Assembly: GCF_002855575.1 (NCBI RefSeq)
Contig: NZ_PKRQ01000006.1
Span: 1 to 64,000, forward strand
Direction: 5' to 3'
Source: Tabrizicola sp. TH137
GTDB lineage: Bacteria > Pseudomonadota > Alphaproteobacteria > Rhodobacterales > Rhodobacteraceae
DNA: 64,000 bases
Numbering within the stretch: position 1 is the stretch's first letter; the number at the start of each line of letters is the position of its first letter. Below are positions 34,820-42,990 of this stretch, one piece after another. Made by a program: the position numbers and the translations under genes. The notes beneath the pieces were generated by a model. The model searched no databases, had not been told where the DNA came from, and saw only the letters and a program-made list of their open reading frames with translations.

Positions 34820-35065
34820 CCCCGCCCCCCTGGGGAAGGGGTCCGGCCCCGCTTGTGCCATCGCAAAAACGATGGACCGCCGCCACGGCTTGCCCCTAAA
34901 CTCCGCCATCGGTGGCCCCGCAGCCACGGACAGCCGGCACGGCAAGATGGAGAAGGCCCGCGTGACCCACCCGCCTCCCGTCCCGGCCAAACGACGCCCC
35001 CTCCCTCCGCCACCGGATCGCGCGCGCCCCGCTGCGCCACCGGCCAGCAGAAAGGACCCCGTCCC

Positions 35066-35929
35066 ATGGCAGACACATCCCCGACCGCCGCGCCGATCTG
35101 GCTGCGCGCCCTGCAATTCCCCCTGACCCGGCTGATCGTTCTGGGCGGGGGGCTCTTCTACTTCATGGGCTGGACCGAAAGCCGCCTCATCCTCGCGAAA
35201 GAGAACCCCGCCCTCGGCGCCCTCATCGCCCTCGCCCTCGGCCTGGTCGCCATCCTCCTCTACATCGCCTGGGGCCGCATCATCGAACGGCGCGAGGTGA
35301 CCGAAGTCTCCACCCCCGGCGCGGGCCGCGAATTCGGCATCGGCCTGCTGATCGGGGTCGGCCTCTACAGCGCCTGCGTCCTGATCCTCTGGCTCATGGG
35401 CATCTATCAGGTGCAGGGCCTGAACCCGGTCACCTTCATGATCCCGGCCATCGCCATGGCCATCAAATCCGGCATCTTCGAGGAACTGGTCTTCCGCGGC
35501 GTGCTCTTCAAATCGCTGGAGGACATGGCCGGAAGCTGGATCGCCATCGTCATCTCCTCCGCGGTCTTCGGCTTCCTCCACCTGCTCAATCCCGACGGCA
35601 GCTTCCTCGGCGCCCTCTTCATCAGCATCGAGGCCGGGCTGCTTCTGGCCGCCGCCTATCTCGTCACCCGCCGCCTCTGGATCTGCATCGGCTTCCACAT
35701 CGGCTGGAACTATGTCCAATCGGCGCTCTATTCGGGCATCGTCTCGGGCGGCGTCGCCGAACCCGGCCTGCTGCAAGTCAACATCGACGGCCCCACGATC
35801 CTGACCGGCGGCACCTTCGGCATGGAACAGTCGATCCTCGCGCTCGTCTTCTGCACCCTGACCGGGGTGATCCTGCTGATGATGGCGATGCAGAAGGGGA
35901 ATCTGAAATCCCCGCCCTGGTCCCGCTAG
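35066..35929 (+). CDS. CPBP family intramembrane glutamic endopeptidase
   Basis: A 287-residue protein with about eight membrane helices. The CPBP (Rce1-like/ABI) motifs are intact: EExxxR at 139-144 in FEELVFRGVLF, His172 in FGFLHLLNP and His211 in FHIGWNY. The ATG at 35066 is chosen because the 70 upstream codons are proline/arginine-rich non-coding sequence. Members process prenylated or hydrophobic peptides, or act in bacteriocin immunity; the substrate here is unknown. The 246-bp gap after hisE shows only GC-rich hairpins. Confidence 0.9.
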   Translation: MADTSPTAAPIWLRALQFPLTRLIVLGGGLFYFMGWTESRLILAKENPALGALIALALGLVAILLYIAWGRIIERREVTEVSTPGAGREFGIGLLIGVGLYSACVLILWLMGIYQVQGLNPVTFMIPAIAMAIKSGIFEELVFRGVLFKSLEDMAGSWIAIVISSAVFGFLHLLNPDGSFLGALFISIEAGLLLAAAYLVTRRLWICIGFHIGWNYVQSALYSGIVSGGVAEPGLLQVNIDGPTILTGGTFGMEQSILALVFCTLTGVILLMMAMQKGNLKSPPWSR

Positions 35930-35937
35930 GAACGCAC

Positions 35938-35970
35938 GGCATCCCGGCCCCGTCTCGGGATCGGGATGCC
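35938..35970. terminator. Bidirectional hairpin between convergent genes
   Basis: Stem GGCATCCC/GGGATGCC enclosing a GC-rich loop with a secondary CCCG/CGGG pairing. It lies between the CPBP gene stop and the end of the CoA-binding protein gene. Confidence 0.5.
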
Positions 35971-35972
35971 CC

Positions 35973-36386
35973 TCACATCCCCAGCCGCGGCATCTCGATC
36001 GCCGGGCAGCGGTCCATCACCGCCGCCACGCCCGCCGCCCGCGCCCGCGCCGCCGCCGCCTCATCCACCACGCCAAGCTGCATCCACACCGCCTTCAGCC
36101 CCGGCAGAACCGCCAGCGCCTCATCCACCACCGCGCCCGCCTCTTCGCTGCGCCGGAAGATGTCCACCATATCCACCCCCCCGCCGATCTCGGCCAGCGA
36201 GGCGCGCACCACCTCGCCCAGCGCCATCTCCCCCGCCTGCCCCGGATTGACCGGGATCACCCGGAACCCCCTGCCCTTCAGAAAGGCCGCCACCCGATGG
36301 CTCGGCCGCTCCGGCTTCGGCGACCAGCCGACAACGGCAATCGTCCGCACCTCGCGCAGCAGATGGCGGATATCCTCATCGGTCAT
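35973..36386 (-). CDS. CoA-binding protein, YccU-like
   Basis: A 137-residue Rossmann-fold CoA-binding domain protein. The N-terminal VRTIAVVGWSPKPERPSHRVA contains the nucleotide-binding glycine and the SxxxxRPS motif. VIPVNP and VDMVDIFRRSEE follow as in the succinyl-CoA-synthetase-like CoA-binding domain. A strong ribosome-binding site (TGGAGGTG) precedes the ATG. The biological role of this family is not settled. Confidence 0.9.
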   Translation of the reverse strand: MTDEDIRHLLREVRTIAVVGWSPKPERPSHRVAAFLKGRGFRVIPVNPGQAGEMALGEVVRASLAEIGGGVDMVDIFRRSEEAGAVVDEALAVLPGLKAVWMQLGVVDEAAAARARAAGVAAVMDRCPAIEMPRLGM

Positions 36387-36401
36387 GGCTCACCTCCAAT
36401 G

Positions 36402-36494
36402 AAAAAGGCGCCCGGGCCTCTGCGGCCGGGCGCCAAGTCGCGGAACGAGGGACAGTGAACGAGACACGGGTGTTCCGAACCCGCTCCCTGTCCT
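36402..36494 (-). ncRNA. Candidate heat-shock-type sRNA with intrinsic terminator
   Basis: On the minus strand a sigma-32-like promoter (CTTAAA, 12-bp gap, CCATCTA at 36507-36501) predicts a start near 36494. The RNA would begin with a hairpin (36493-36450) with outer stem GGACAG/CTGTCC and inner stem GAG-CGGGT/ACCCG-CTC. It would end at a terminator with stem GGCGCCCGG/CCGGGCGCC (36434-36407) followed by T5 (36406-36402). Length is about 93 nt, with no open frame. The terminator could alternatively end the rlmB transcript. RpoH-dependent sRNAs of this size (for example StsR) occur in Rhodobacter; identity is not shown. Confidence 0.5.
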
Positions 36495-36566
36495 GTGACA
36501 TAGATGGCGCAGTCCGGGATTTAAGACCTGTTCCCGCATTCGTGAACACCGCCTTCTCTTGAACGC

Positions 36567-37355
36567 CTATCTCTGCGACGCCGCATAAAGCCCCACCGCC
36601 GCCGCGTTCGACACGTTCAGCGACCCGAAAGCCCCGGCAAAGGGAATGCGCGCGATCACGTCACAGGTCTCGCGCGTCTTGTCCCGCAGCCCCGGCCCTT
36701 CCGCCCCGAGGACCAGCCCCACGGGCCGCGTCCCGACCGAGGCGATGGCCTCCGCCAAGGGGACCGTCCCGTCGCCATCCAGCCCGATCAGGACAAACCC
36801 CATCTCCTTCAATTCCACCATCGCATCGGCCAGGTTCGTCACCCGCAGATAGGGCTGCCGCTCCAGCGCCCCGCTCGCCGTCTTGGCCAGCGCCCCGGTC
36901 TCCGGCGCGGAATGGTGGCGCGGCGCGATCACCGCCCGCGCGCCGAACACCTCCGCCGACCGCAGCACCGCCCCCACGTTGTGCGGGTCCGTCACCCGGT
37001 CCAGCAGCACCACCAAGGGCGCCCCCGCGCCCGAGATTGCCACATCGGCCAGCTTGCCCCAGTTCAGCGGCCGCGCCTCCAGCGCCGCGCCCTGATGCAC
37101 CGATCCCTCGTCGATGGGCACATCGAACTTGCGCGGATCGACAATCTCCGCCTCCATCCCGCTTTCGGCAATCGCCGCCTCCAACCGGTCATGGGCGTTC
37201 TTCGTCACCACCAGCCGCAGCTTTTCACGGGCCGGGTTCACCAGCGCATCCCGCACCGCATGGATGCCGAACAGCCAGACCGTCTCCTTCGCCTCGGCCC
37301 GCTTCGCGCGTTCCTTGTCGATCACCCAGGTCGGTTTCTTGGCCCCGGTCTTCAT
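36567..37355 (-). CDS. rlmB: 23S rRNA (guanosine-2'-O)-methyltransferase, TrmH/RlmB family
   Basis: A SPOUT methyltransferase of 262 residues. It has a basic N-terminal region, an L30e-like substrate-binding domain (about 25-100, FGIHAVRDAL) and the knotted SpoU domain. SpoU motifs are present: DRVTDPHNVGAVLRSAE, LVLGAEGPGLRDKT and SLNVSNAAAVGLYA. The start at 37355 has a purine-rich ribosome-binding site. It is divergent from tRNA-Tyr, a common arrangement in this family of bacteria. The precise target (G2251) is inferred from the family. Confidence 0.92.
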   Translation of the reverse strand: MKTGAKKPTWVIDKERAKRAEAKETVWLFGIHAVRDALVNPAREKLRLVVTKNAHDRLEAAIAESGMEAEIVDPRKFDVPIDEGSVHQGAALEARPLNWGKLADVAISGAGAPLVVLLDRVTDPHNVGAVLRSAEVFGARAVIAPRHHSAPETGALAKTASGALERQPYLRVTNLADAMVELKEMGFVLIGLDGDGTVPLAEAIASVGTRPVGLVLGAEGPGLRDKTRETCDVIARIPFAGAFGSLNVSNAAAVGLYAASQR

Positions 37356-37436
37356 GCCCGCATCCCCTTCTCGCCTCCCCCCATCCATGTCCCCCGAACC
37401 GCCCCGGATGCAAGCCACAAATCCCCGCTTTCCACC

Positions 37437-37465
37437 TTGACGCCCCTTCCCCCCTCGGCTATCCC
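37437..37465 (+). promoter_or_regulatory. Promoter of tRNA-Tyr
   Basis: TTGACG (37437-37442), 17-bp spacer, TATCCC (37460-37465), about 12 bp before the tRNA 5' end. Confidence 0.6.
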
Positions 37466-37477
37466 CCGCCTCGCGTC

Positions 37478-37561
37478 GGGCGACGAGCTGCAAGGTGCGG
37501 CAGCGGACTGTAACTCCGCCGGGGAGACCCATGCCTGGTTCGATTCCAGGGTCGCCCACCA
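37478..37561 (+). tRNA. tRNA-Tyr(GTA)
   Basis: 84 nt including encoded CCA. The acceptor stem is GGGCGAC/GTCGCCC with discriminator A. The anticodon stem-loop GCGGA-CTGTAAC-TCCGC has anticodon GTA, followed by a long class II variable arm and the T arm CCTGGTTCGATTCCAGG. Confidence 0.97.
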
Positions 37562-37584
37562 CTCCCCCCAATCACTCACCGTGC

Positions 37585-37968
37585 TCAGGGCCGCACCACC
37601 GTCAGGTCGCAGCCATTGCTGTCGATCCCCTGGAACGACCGCCCGCCCGGATCGGCAACCAGCAGCGCCTCGGTCGGCAACTGCCCCTCCCAGGACGTCT
37701 GCACCCGCAGGTTCGACCGCTCCATCTGCGCCGCGAACTGCCCCCGCTCGCCCAGATTGTTGGTGATGATGCCGAAATACTCCCCCCGCGCCCGCTCGGC
37801 CACCTCGGCCTCCGCCAAGATGGTGATCGCGCCGAAATGGCTCTGCGGCGGGCAAACCGCCGTGATCCGCCACGCCCCCTCGATCGACGGGACACAGCCC
37901 GCCAGCCCGGCCCCGACCACAGCCCCCAGAAACGCGCCCACTGCGCCGCGCCCAGATCCCATTTCCAT
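37585..37968 (-). CDS. Predicted lipoprotein
   Basis: A 127-residue protein with a lipoprotein signal (GAVVGAGLAGCVPS, lipid-attachment Cys25). The mature domain begins SIEGAWRITAVCPPQSHFGAITILAEAE and is rich in short beta strands, with a probable disulfide between Cys39 and Cys120. The start at 37968 follows a G-run ribosome-binding site. No known family recognised. Confidence 0.7.
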   Translation of the reverse strand: MEMGSGRGAVGAFLGAVVGAGLAGCVPSIEGAWRITAVCPPQSHFGAITILAEAEVAERARGEYFGIITNNLGERGQFAAQMERSNLRVQTSWEGQLPTEALLVADPGGRSFQGIDSNGCDLTVVRP

Positions 37969-38085
37969 CCCCCCCGTTCCGCGCCCCCAAGGGCCGCGCC
38001 CTCGGCGAAAGCCTGTCACAGCCGACCCCGCCCCCGCAATTCCCCTGTCGCCCCGCCGCGCATCCTCTGCTACTCCTGCCCCATC

Positions 38086-38880
38086 ATGACCCAAGACGCC
38101 TCCTTCCGCTTCACCCATGCCATCACCCGCCGCCCCGCGGCCTCCATCATCCAGGGCCTGCGCGCCGTCGATACCGGCACGCCCGACCTTGCCACGATGC
38201 AGGCCCATCATGCGGCCTATATCGCCACCCTCCGCGCCACCGGCGCCACGGTGATCGAACTGCCCGCCCTCGACGCCTATCCCGACTCGGTCTTCGTCGA
38301 AGACACCGCCCTCTGCCTGCCCCAGGGCGCCATCATCATGCGCCCCGGTGCCCCCACCCGGCTGGGCGAGGCGGCCGAGATGGAACCCCATCTCCGCGCC
38401 CTCTACAGCACCATCGCCCGCATCGAAGGCCCCGGCACCATCGAAGGCGGCGATATCCTCGTGACGGGGCGCGAAATCCTCGTCGGCCAATCCGCCCGCA
38501 CCGATGCCGCCGGCATCGCCGAACTGCGCGCCATCGTCACCCCTTGGGGCCATGCCCTGCGCGAGGTGCACACCCCCCCCGGCGTCCTGCATTTCAAGAC
38601 CGACTGCTCGCTTCTGGATGCCGATACGATCCTCTCCACCGAACGCCTCTCCGCCTCGGGCTGCTTCGACGGCTATACCGTCATCCACACCGCACCGGGC
38701 GAAGAGGCCGCCGCCAACACCATCCGCTTCAACGACGTGGTGCTGATGCCCGCAGGCTTCCCCGGCACGAAGCAGCGCATCGAACGGGCGGGCTTCTCCG
38801 TGGTGGAAATCGGCAATTCCGAATGCGCGAAACTCGACGGCGGCATGTCCTGCCTGTCGCTCCGCTTCACCCCCTCCTGA
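38086..38880 (+). CDS. Dimethylarginine dimethylaminohydrolase-type amidinotransferase-fold enzyme
   Basis: A 264-residue member of the guanidine-modifying (pentein) superfamily. Conserved features are FVEDTALCLPQ, the EGGDILVTGREILVG block, a catalytic His in the HFKTDCS region, and the nucleophile Cys256 in DGGMSCLSLRF. These match DDAH, which splits methylated arginines to citrulline and methylamines. Ornithine-forming or arginine deiminase activity cannot be excluded. The ATG at 38086 begins the conserved domain; the preceding 100 bp show no coding pattern. Confidence 0.85.
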   Translation: MTQDASFRFTHAITRRPAASIIQGLRAVDTGTPDLATMQAHHAAYIATLRATGATVIELPALDAYPDSVFVEDTALCLPQGAIIMRPGAPTRLGEAAEMEPHLRALYSTIARIEGPGTIEGGDILVTGREILVGQSARTDAAGIAELRAIVTPWGHALREVHTPPGVLHFKTDCSLLDADTILSTERLSASGCFDGYTVIHTAPGEEAAANTIRFNDVVLMPAGFPGTKQRIERAGFSVVEIGNSECAKLDGGMSCLSLRFTPS

Positions 38881-38899
38881 TCGCCGAAGGCGTTCCGCG

Positions 38900-39883
38900 T
38901 TGCCCGCGTTCAACATCCTCTGCATCGGTCAGGCGGGGCGGCTGCAATACGAAGCCGTCCTCCTCGCCGCCTCCCTGCGGAAACACGCGCCGGGCTTCCG
39001 GGGCCGCCTTCTGATCGCCACCCCGCGCCCCGGCCCGCTCTGGGGGGCCGAAAACCCCCAGATCACCGATCCCGCGACCCTCGCCCTCCTCCAGGATCTC
39101 GGGGCCGAGGTCATCCCCTTCGACAGCCGCGCCTTCGGCGCCCGCTACCCCCATGGCAACAAGATCGAGGCGCTGGCCCATATCCCCGACGCGCCCTTCC
39201 TCTTCCTCGATACAGACACGATCATCACCGGCGACATCGCCACCCTGTCACCGGATTTCACCCGCCCCTCCGCCTCGATGAAACGCGAAGGCACCTGGCC
39301 GCAGATCGAACTCTACGGCCCCGGTTACTCCGACATCTGGCGCAGCCTCTACACCCGCTTCGGCCTCGATTTCGACACCAGCCTCGACCTGACGCAGCCC
39401 GATGAATACTGGCAGCGCTACCTCTATTTCAACGCCGGCTGGTTCCTGCATGAAAGCCCCCGCCGCTTCGGCGCGCTCTTCCTGAAATACGCCACCGAGA
39501 TCGCGGCAAATCCCGGCCCCGAACTGGCCTGCCAATCCCTCGACCCCTGGCTCGACCAGGTGGCGCTGCCCCTCGTGATCCACGCCCTCGGCGGCGGCCG
39601 CCCCGGCCCCGATCTCGCCGGGCTGGATGGCGGGCTCACCTGCCACTGGCGCATCCTGCCCCTCTTCTTCGCCCGCGAAAGCGATCAGGCCGTCGCCGCC
39701 ATGGAACAGGCCGCCGCCGACCCGAAGGTGAAGCAGGTCCTCACCCAATACCCGCCCTTCCGGAAGATGCTCTACAAGGGACAGGGCCAGGAAGTCCGCG
39801 CCCTCTTCGACCGCACCAACCTCCCCCGCAAGGAACAGGCCCTCCGCAACGCCATCAAGCGCGCGGGGCTCTGGGTGCGCTAG
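38900..39883 (+). CDS. GT-A fold glycosyltransferase-like protein
   Basis: A 327-residue protein with a Rossmann-like start (FNILCIGQAGRLQYEAVLL) and a DxD-type motif in FLFLDTDTIITGD (about residues 98-110), as in nucleotide-diphospho-sugar transferases. YFNAGWFL is the usual acceptor-side motif. There is no ATG or GTG near the conserved N-terminus. The best start is TTG at 38900, with GAAGG 9-10 bases upstream. No signal peptide. The sugar donor is unknown, and it follows the DDAH-type gene by 19 bp. Confidence 0.75.
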   Translation: MPAFNILCIGQAGRLQYEAVLLAASLRKHAPGFRGRLLIATPRPGPLWGAENPQITDPATLALLQDLGAEVIPFDSRAFGARYPHGNKIEALAHIPDAPFLFLDTDTIITGDIATLSPDFTRPSASMKREGTWPQIELYGPGYSDIWRSLYTRFGLDFDTSLDLTQPDEYWQRYLYFNAGWFLHESPRRFGALFLKYATEIAANPGPELACQSLDPWLDQVALPLVIHALGGGRPGPDLAGLDGGLTCHWRILPLFFARESDQAVAAMEQAAADPKVKQVLTQYPPFRKMLYKGQGQEVRALFDRTNLPRKEQALRNAIKRAGLWVR

Positions 39884-39971
39884 GCAGCGCCTCGCGTCAG
39901 TGTCGAACGGCACCTCCCCCGAAGACCCGCGCTGCTAGCCTGACCCTCGCAATAACAGCGGGGACAGGACC

Positions 39972-40439
39972 ATGCGGAACGAAGATCTCAACCCGATCAT
40001 CGGCGCGGCCGGGGAATTCGACGAACACATTCTTGAAATCATCGCGATCGAAGACGCGCCCGCGCTCTGGGCGGTCCGCTTCGAGCATCTGGACATCCTC
40101 ATCGTCAATCTCCCCGAGGAAGACCTGATCGGCTTCAGCGCCGTCATCGACGTCCCTGAAACGGCCGATCTCCTCTCCCTCTACACGGCCATGCTGGCCG
40201 CCAACGGGCTCTGGCGCAGCAGCGGCGGCCTGCGCTTCGCGCTTCGCCCCGACAGCGGCGGAGTCGAACTGTCCATGATCCTTGCCGCCGTCGATCTCAC
40301 CCCCCGCCTCATCGCCGACTGCTGCGTCGCGCTCGCCGGCCATACGGCAAGCTGGGCGCTCCTCCTCGCCGGGAACCTGCCCGCACCGGATGGCGCGACC
40401 ATGCCGCCGGAATTCGACCCTTCCCTCATGCGCCTGTGA
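39972..40439 (+). CDS. CesT-like (type III secretion) chaperone
   Basis: A 155-residue, strongly acidic protein. The central pattern (LLSLYTAMLAANGLWRSSGG, FALRPDSGGVELSMILAAVDL, then a C-terminal helix with ASWALLLAG) has the alpha-beta-beta-beta-alpha layout of class I type III chaperones (CesT/SycE family). Such chaperones are usually encoded directly before their effector. Here a kinase-domain gene starts 11 bp after the stop. There is no type III apparatus in this window. The call is by pattern and context and needs profile confirmation. Confidence 0.6.
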   Translation: MRNEDLNPIIGAAGEFDEHILEIIAIEDAPALWAVRFEHLDILIVNLPEEDLIGFSAVIDVPETADLLSLYTAMLAANGLWRSSGGLRFALRPDSGGVELSMILAAVDLTPRLIADCCVALAGHTASWALLLAGNLPAPDGATMPPEFDPSLMRL

Positions 40440-40450
40440 AGGACCACGCC

Positions 40451-42268
40451 ATGTCTTTGACCATCACGCAAAACACCAAGCTCAGCGACATCAAGGATTT
40501 TCTCGAAACGCAGAGATCCGGCAAGGATGTTCTCGCGCGCAAGGACGATGAGGGCAACACCGTCCTCTACACGCGCGGAACCTCCGGCAAGGATTTCTTC
40601 CGCAACATCAAGGATCGGCTCCGCTCTGAAGGCGAGGGCGAGCACAGGGGCACCAAATTCGAAAAGAAGCGCGAACTGGCGACCGAGACCCTTGCGAAAT
40701 TCATCGGAACCGTGGGCCAGGAGGTCCAGGAGAAGTTTTCACAGCTCGACAGCAAGAACATCACGAAGAACCGTAACGGCGAATTACAACAGTGGAACCT
40801 CGGCGCGCCCGTTTCGGAACTCTGGGCCAGCGCCAAGGAACTCGTCGGCGCGATGGCGGATAAGGGCATCGCCTCGAACTCTGGGTCCATGCAACGGCTT
40901 CTCTCCAATCTCGACTCGCTCACCACTCGGGTCACCAAACTGATCGAAGCCAACATGAACGTGATCGAGACGGTCCCGGACCTCCAGCCGAACAGGAACG
41001 AGCAAATCGAAGGCTCCCGCGTGCTCCCATTCACGCTGGAGAATAAGGAATTGACCGTCGACGCCCCCAATCTGCTGATAAACGACACCGTGTTTAAACC
41101 CGAGAACGTCATGGGCATGGGCAGTTTCGGTGCTGTGGTCCGCTACACGTCCGAGGACGGCAAAACCACCTTGGCCGTCAAGTTGCCCAATAAAGGCGGC
41201 ATATCCGACGAGACCCTGCCAGAGAACCAGAGCAAGAAGGCGGCGCTCGAACTTTACAACACCAGCCGGATGATGGAGCAGAACCCGAATGCCGTGGGCT
41301 TCACCAGCCATGTCGAACTTGAAGGCGGCTACGTCGCCCTGATCGGCGACCTGATGCCGAACGGAAACATCGACACTCTTGCCAAGGAAGTCCGGCAACT
41401 GAGGGAAGACGGAGTTATCGGCGATTTCGAACACAGGATCATCAGCCTTACCGTCCTGAAGGACGCAGCAACGGGCCTCGCCATGATCAACGGCAAGGGA
41501 CTGACCCACGGCGATGTAAAGGCGCCCAACATGATGCTGTCCGGCGACGGAACGACCGTGCTGATCGACCTTGGCGACGGCATCGAGACATCCCGGATCG
41601 CACCCGACTACCATGGACTCGCCCAAAACGTGGATTACGGCGCACCTGAATTCGGGCAAATGAAGGACGAGGCGGAGGTCAGAAAGAAAAAGACGCTCGA
41701 GAACGAATACAAAACGATGGACGGTTTCGTCACACAGATCTTCCATTCCCTCGGCAAGGTGTTCAATTCCCTCGACTTGCAAAAAAAGACGCGTGTGCAT
41801 GAAGACTTCATTTCAAACCTGTCTGACATCAAGAACCGGCTGGAGAAACCGGCCCCTCGTTTGGCAAACTCCGATCTCAAGGTGGGGGCGTCATTCGACA
41901 CTTTCGGTCTCGGATCGGCGGGTCTGGAATTCTTTCTGGGCGGACGCCTCACCCAGAATAACAACACGGGACAAGATGCCCCCTTCATCAATAAATGGGT
42001 ACAGTCGGGTACCAATGCGATTGGTCCGGGCGGTCTGCGCGAAAGCACCGGTCGCACGGATCTGGATAACTTCCTGAACGGTATGCTCAGCTCGGATCCG
42101 AACAAGCGCCTCACCCCCTCACAGGTGCGCGACCATGACATCATGAACCATACCGCGATCGGCAGCGACGAGGCGCGCAAACTGATCCTCGCCATCAAGA
42201 GCGGCAAATCGTCCGACATCGAAGATGCGATCCTTGCCCTCCGCATGAATCACGTCGTGACCGACTGA
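40451..42268 (+). CDS. Protein-kinase-domain protein, possible secreted effector
   Basis: A 605-residue protein. Residues 1-200 are a polar helical region starting MSLTITQNTKLSDIKDFLET, without signal peptide or membrane segment. A eukaryotic-type kinase domain follows: glycine loop GMGSFGAVV (222-230), Lys244 in LAVKLP, catalytic loop LTHGDVKAPN (Asp355, Lys357, Asn360) and DLG Asp373. The C-lobe ends near residue 580. The ATG at 40451 has a GAAGGA ribosome-binding site; an overlapping GTG (40436) is the alternative. The gene has TTA and ATA codons and clearly lower GC than its neighbours, suggesting horizontal transfer. With the chaperone-like gene it resembles an effector/chaperone pair. 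Confidence 0.8.
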   Translation: MSLTITQNTKLSDIKDFLETQRSGKDVLARKDDEGNTVLYTRGTSGKDFFRNIKDRLRSEGEGEHRGTKFEKKRELATETLAKFIGTVGQEVQEKFSQLDSKNITKNRNGELQQWNLGAPVSELWASAKELVGAMADKGIASNSGSMQRLLSNLDSLTTRVTKLIEANMNVIETVPDLQPNRNEQIEGSRVLPFTLENKELTVDAPNLLINDTVFKPENVMGMGSFGAVVRYTSEDGKTTLAVKLPNKGGISDETLPENQSKKAALELYNTSRMMEQNPNAVGFTSHVELEGGYVALIGDLMPNGNIDTLAKEVRQLREDGVIGDFEHRIISLTVLKDAATGLAMINGKGLTHGDVKAPNMMLSGDGTTVLIDLGDGIETSRIAPDYHGLAQNVDYGAPEFGQMKDEAEVRKKKTLENEYKTMDGFVTQIFHSLGKVFNSLDLQKKTRVHEDFISNLSDIKNRLEKPAPRLANSDLKVGASFDTFGLGSAGLEFFLGGRLTQNNNTGQDAPFINKWVQSGTNAIGPGGLRESTGRTDLDNFLNGMLSSDPNKRLTPSQVRDHDIMNHTAIGSDEARKLILAIKSGKSSDIEDAILALRMNHVVTD

Positions 42269-42287
42269 CGCCCAGCCCTTCCCCACC

Positions 42288-42313
42288 AGCCCTTCCCCTC
42301 CCGCGGGGAAGGG
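42288..42313. terminator. Hairpin between the kinase gene and the LysE-family gene
   Basis: Stem GCCCTTCCCC/GGGGAAGGGC (10 bp) with loop TCCCGC, located between convergent stops. No T-run on either side; probably a bidirectional terminator. Confidence 0.5.
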
Positions 42314-42318
42314 CCGTC

Positions 42319-42918
42319 TCACATCTCCATCCCCACCACCGGGATCAACGACAGCACCAGAAGCCCCGCCATCCCCCAGTTGAACAGGCGCAGCCGCCCC
42401 GGCCCCTCCAGCCAGCGCCGCAACCCCTGCCCCGCCGCCGCCCAGACCGCGACCGACGGCAGGTTGACCAGCGCAAAGACCCCCGCCACCGCCGCATAAG
42501 CCCCGACCGAAGGCTCCGGCACATAGGCCGCCACCGCGCCCAGCGCCATCGCCCAGGCCTTCGGGTTCACCCATTGAAACGCCGCCGCCTGAAAAAAGGT
42601 CATCGGCCGCCCCCCGGCCTTGCCCGCCCCCGGCGCCCCCGCCTGCGCGATCTTCCAGGCCAGCCACAGCATATACCCCACCGCCGCGACCTTCAGCCCG
42701 GTCAGCGCCAGCGGATGCGCCAGAAACACCCCCGCCACCCCCAGCCCCACCAGAAACACCATCACCGAATGGCCGATGGAAATGCCCAGCATATGCGGCA
42801 CCGTCCGCCGCAGCCCGAAATTCACCCCCGAGGCCAGGAGCATCATGTTGTTCGGCCCCGGCGTGACCGAGGTGACGAAGGCAAAGCCCAGAAGGGCAAG
42901 GAAAAGCTCATATGTCAT
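42319..42918 (-). CDS. LysE/RhtB family amino-acid exporter
   Basis: A 199-residue inner-membrane exporter with about six helices. The N-terminal signature FAFVTSVTPGPNNMMLLASGVNFG is diagnostic of the LysE/RhtB family, and FQWVNPKAWAMALGA is the second conserved block. The start at 42918 (ATG) is preferred over a TTG two codons earlier. It is divergent from an Lrp-type regulator with a 72-bp shared promoter region, which is the standard pairing of an exporter and its regulator. Confidence 0.93.
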   Translation of the reverse strand: MTYELFLALLGFAFVTSVTPGPNNMMLLASGVNFGLRRTVPHMLGISIGHSVMVFLVGLGVAGVFLAHPLALTGLKVAAVGYMLWLAWKIAQAGAPGAGKAGGRPMTFFQAAAFQWVNPKAWAMALGAVAAYVPEPSVGAYAAVAGVFALVNLPSVAVWAAAGQGLRRWLEGPGRLRLFNWGMAGLLVLSLIPVVGMEM

Positions 42919-42990
42919 GCGCAATTCCTAGCACCCAAGCCGCGCTGCGGGATTGCAAATGCAGCGCCACAGGCGCATCCTGCACAACAA

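Noticed and set aside
39884-39971. HrpL- or SsrB-type promoter before the chaperone/kinase pair
   Set aside because: No GGAAC...CCAC element or other type III regulon box is visible in the 88-bp upstream gap.
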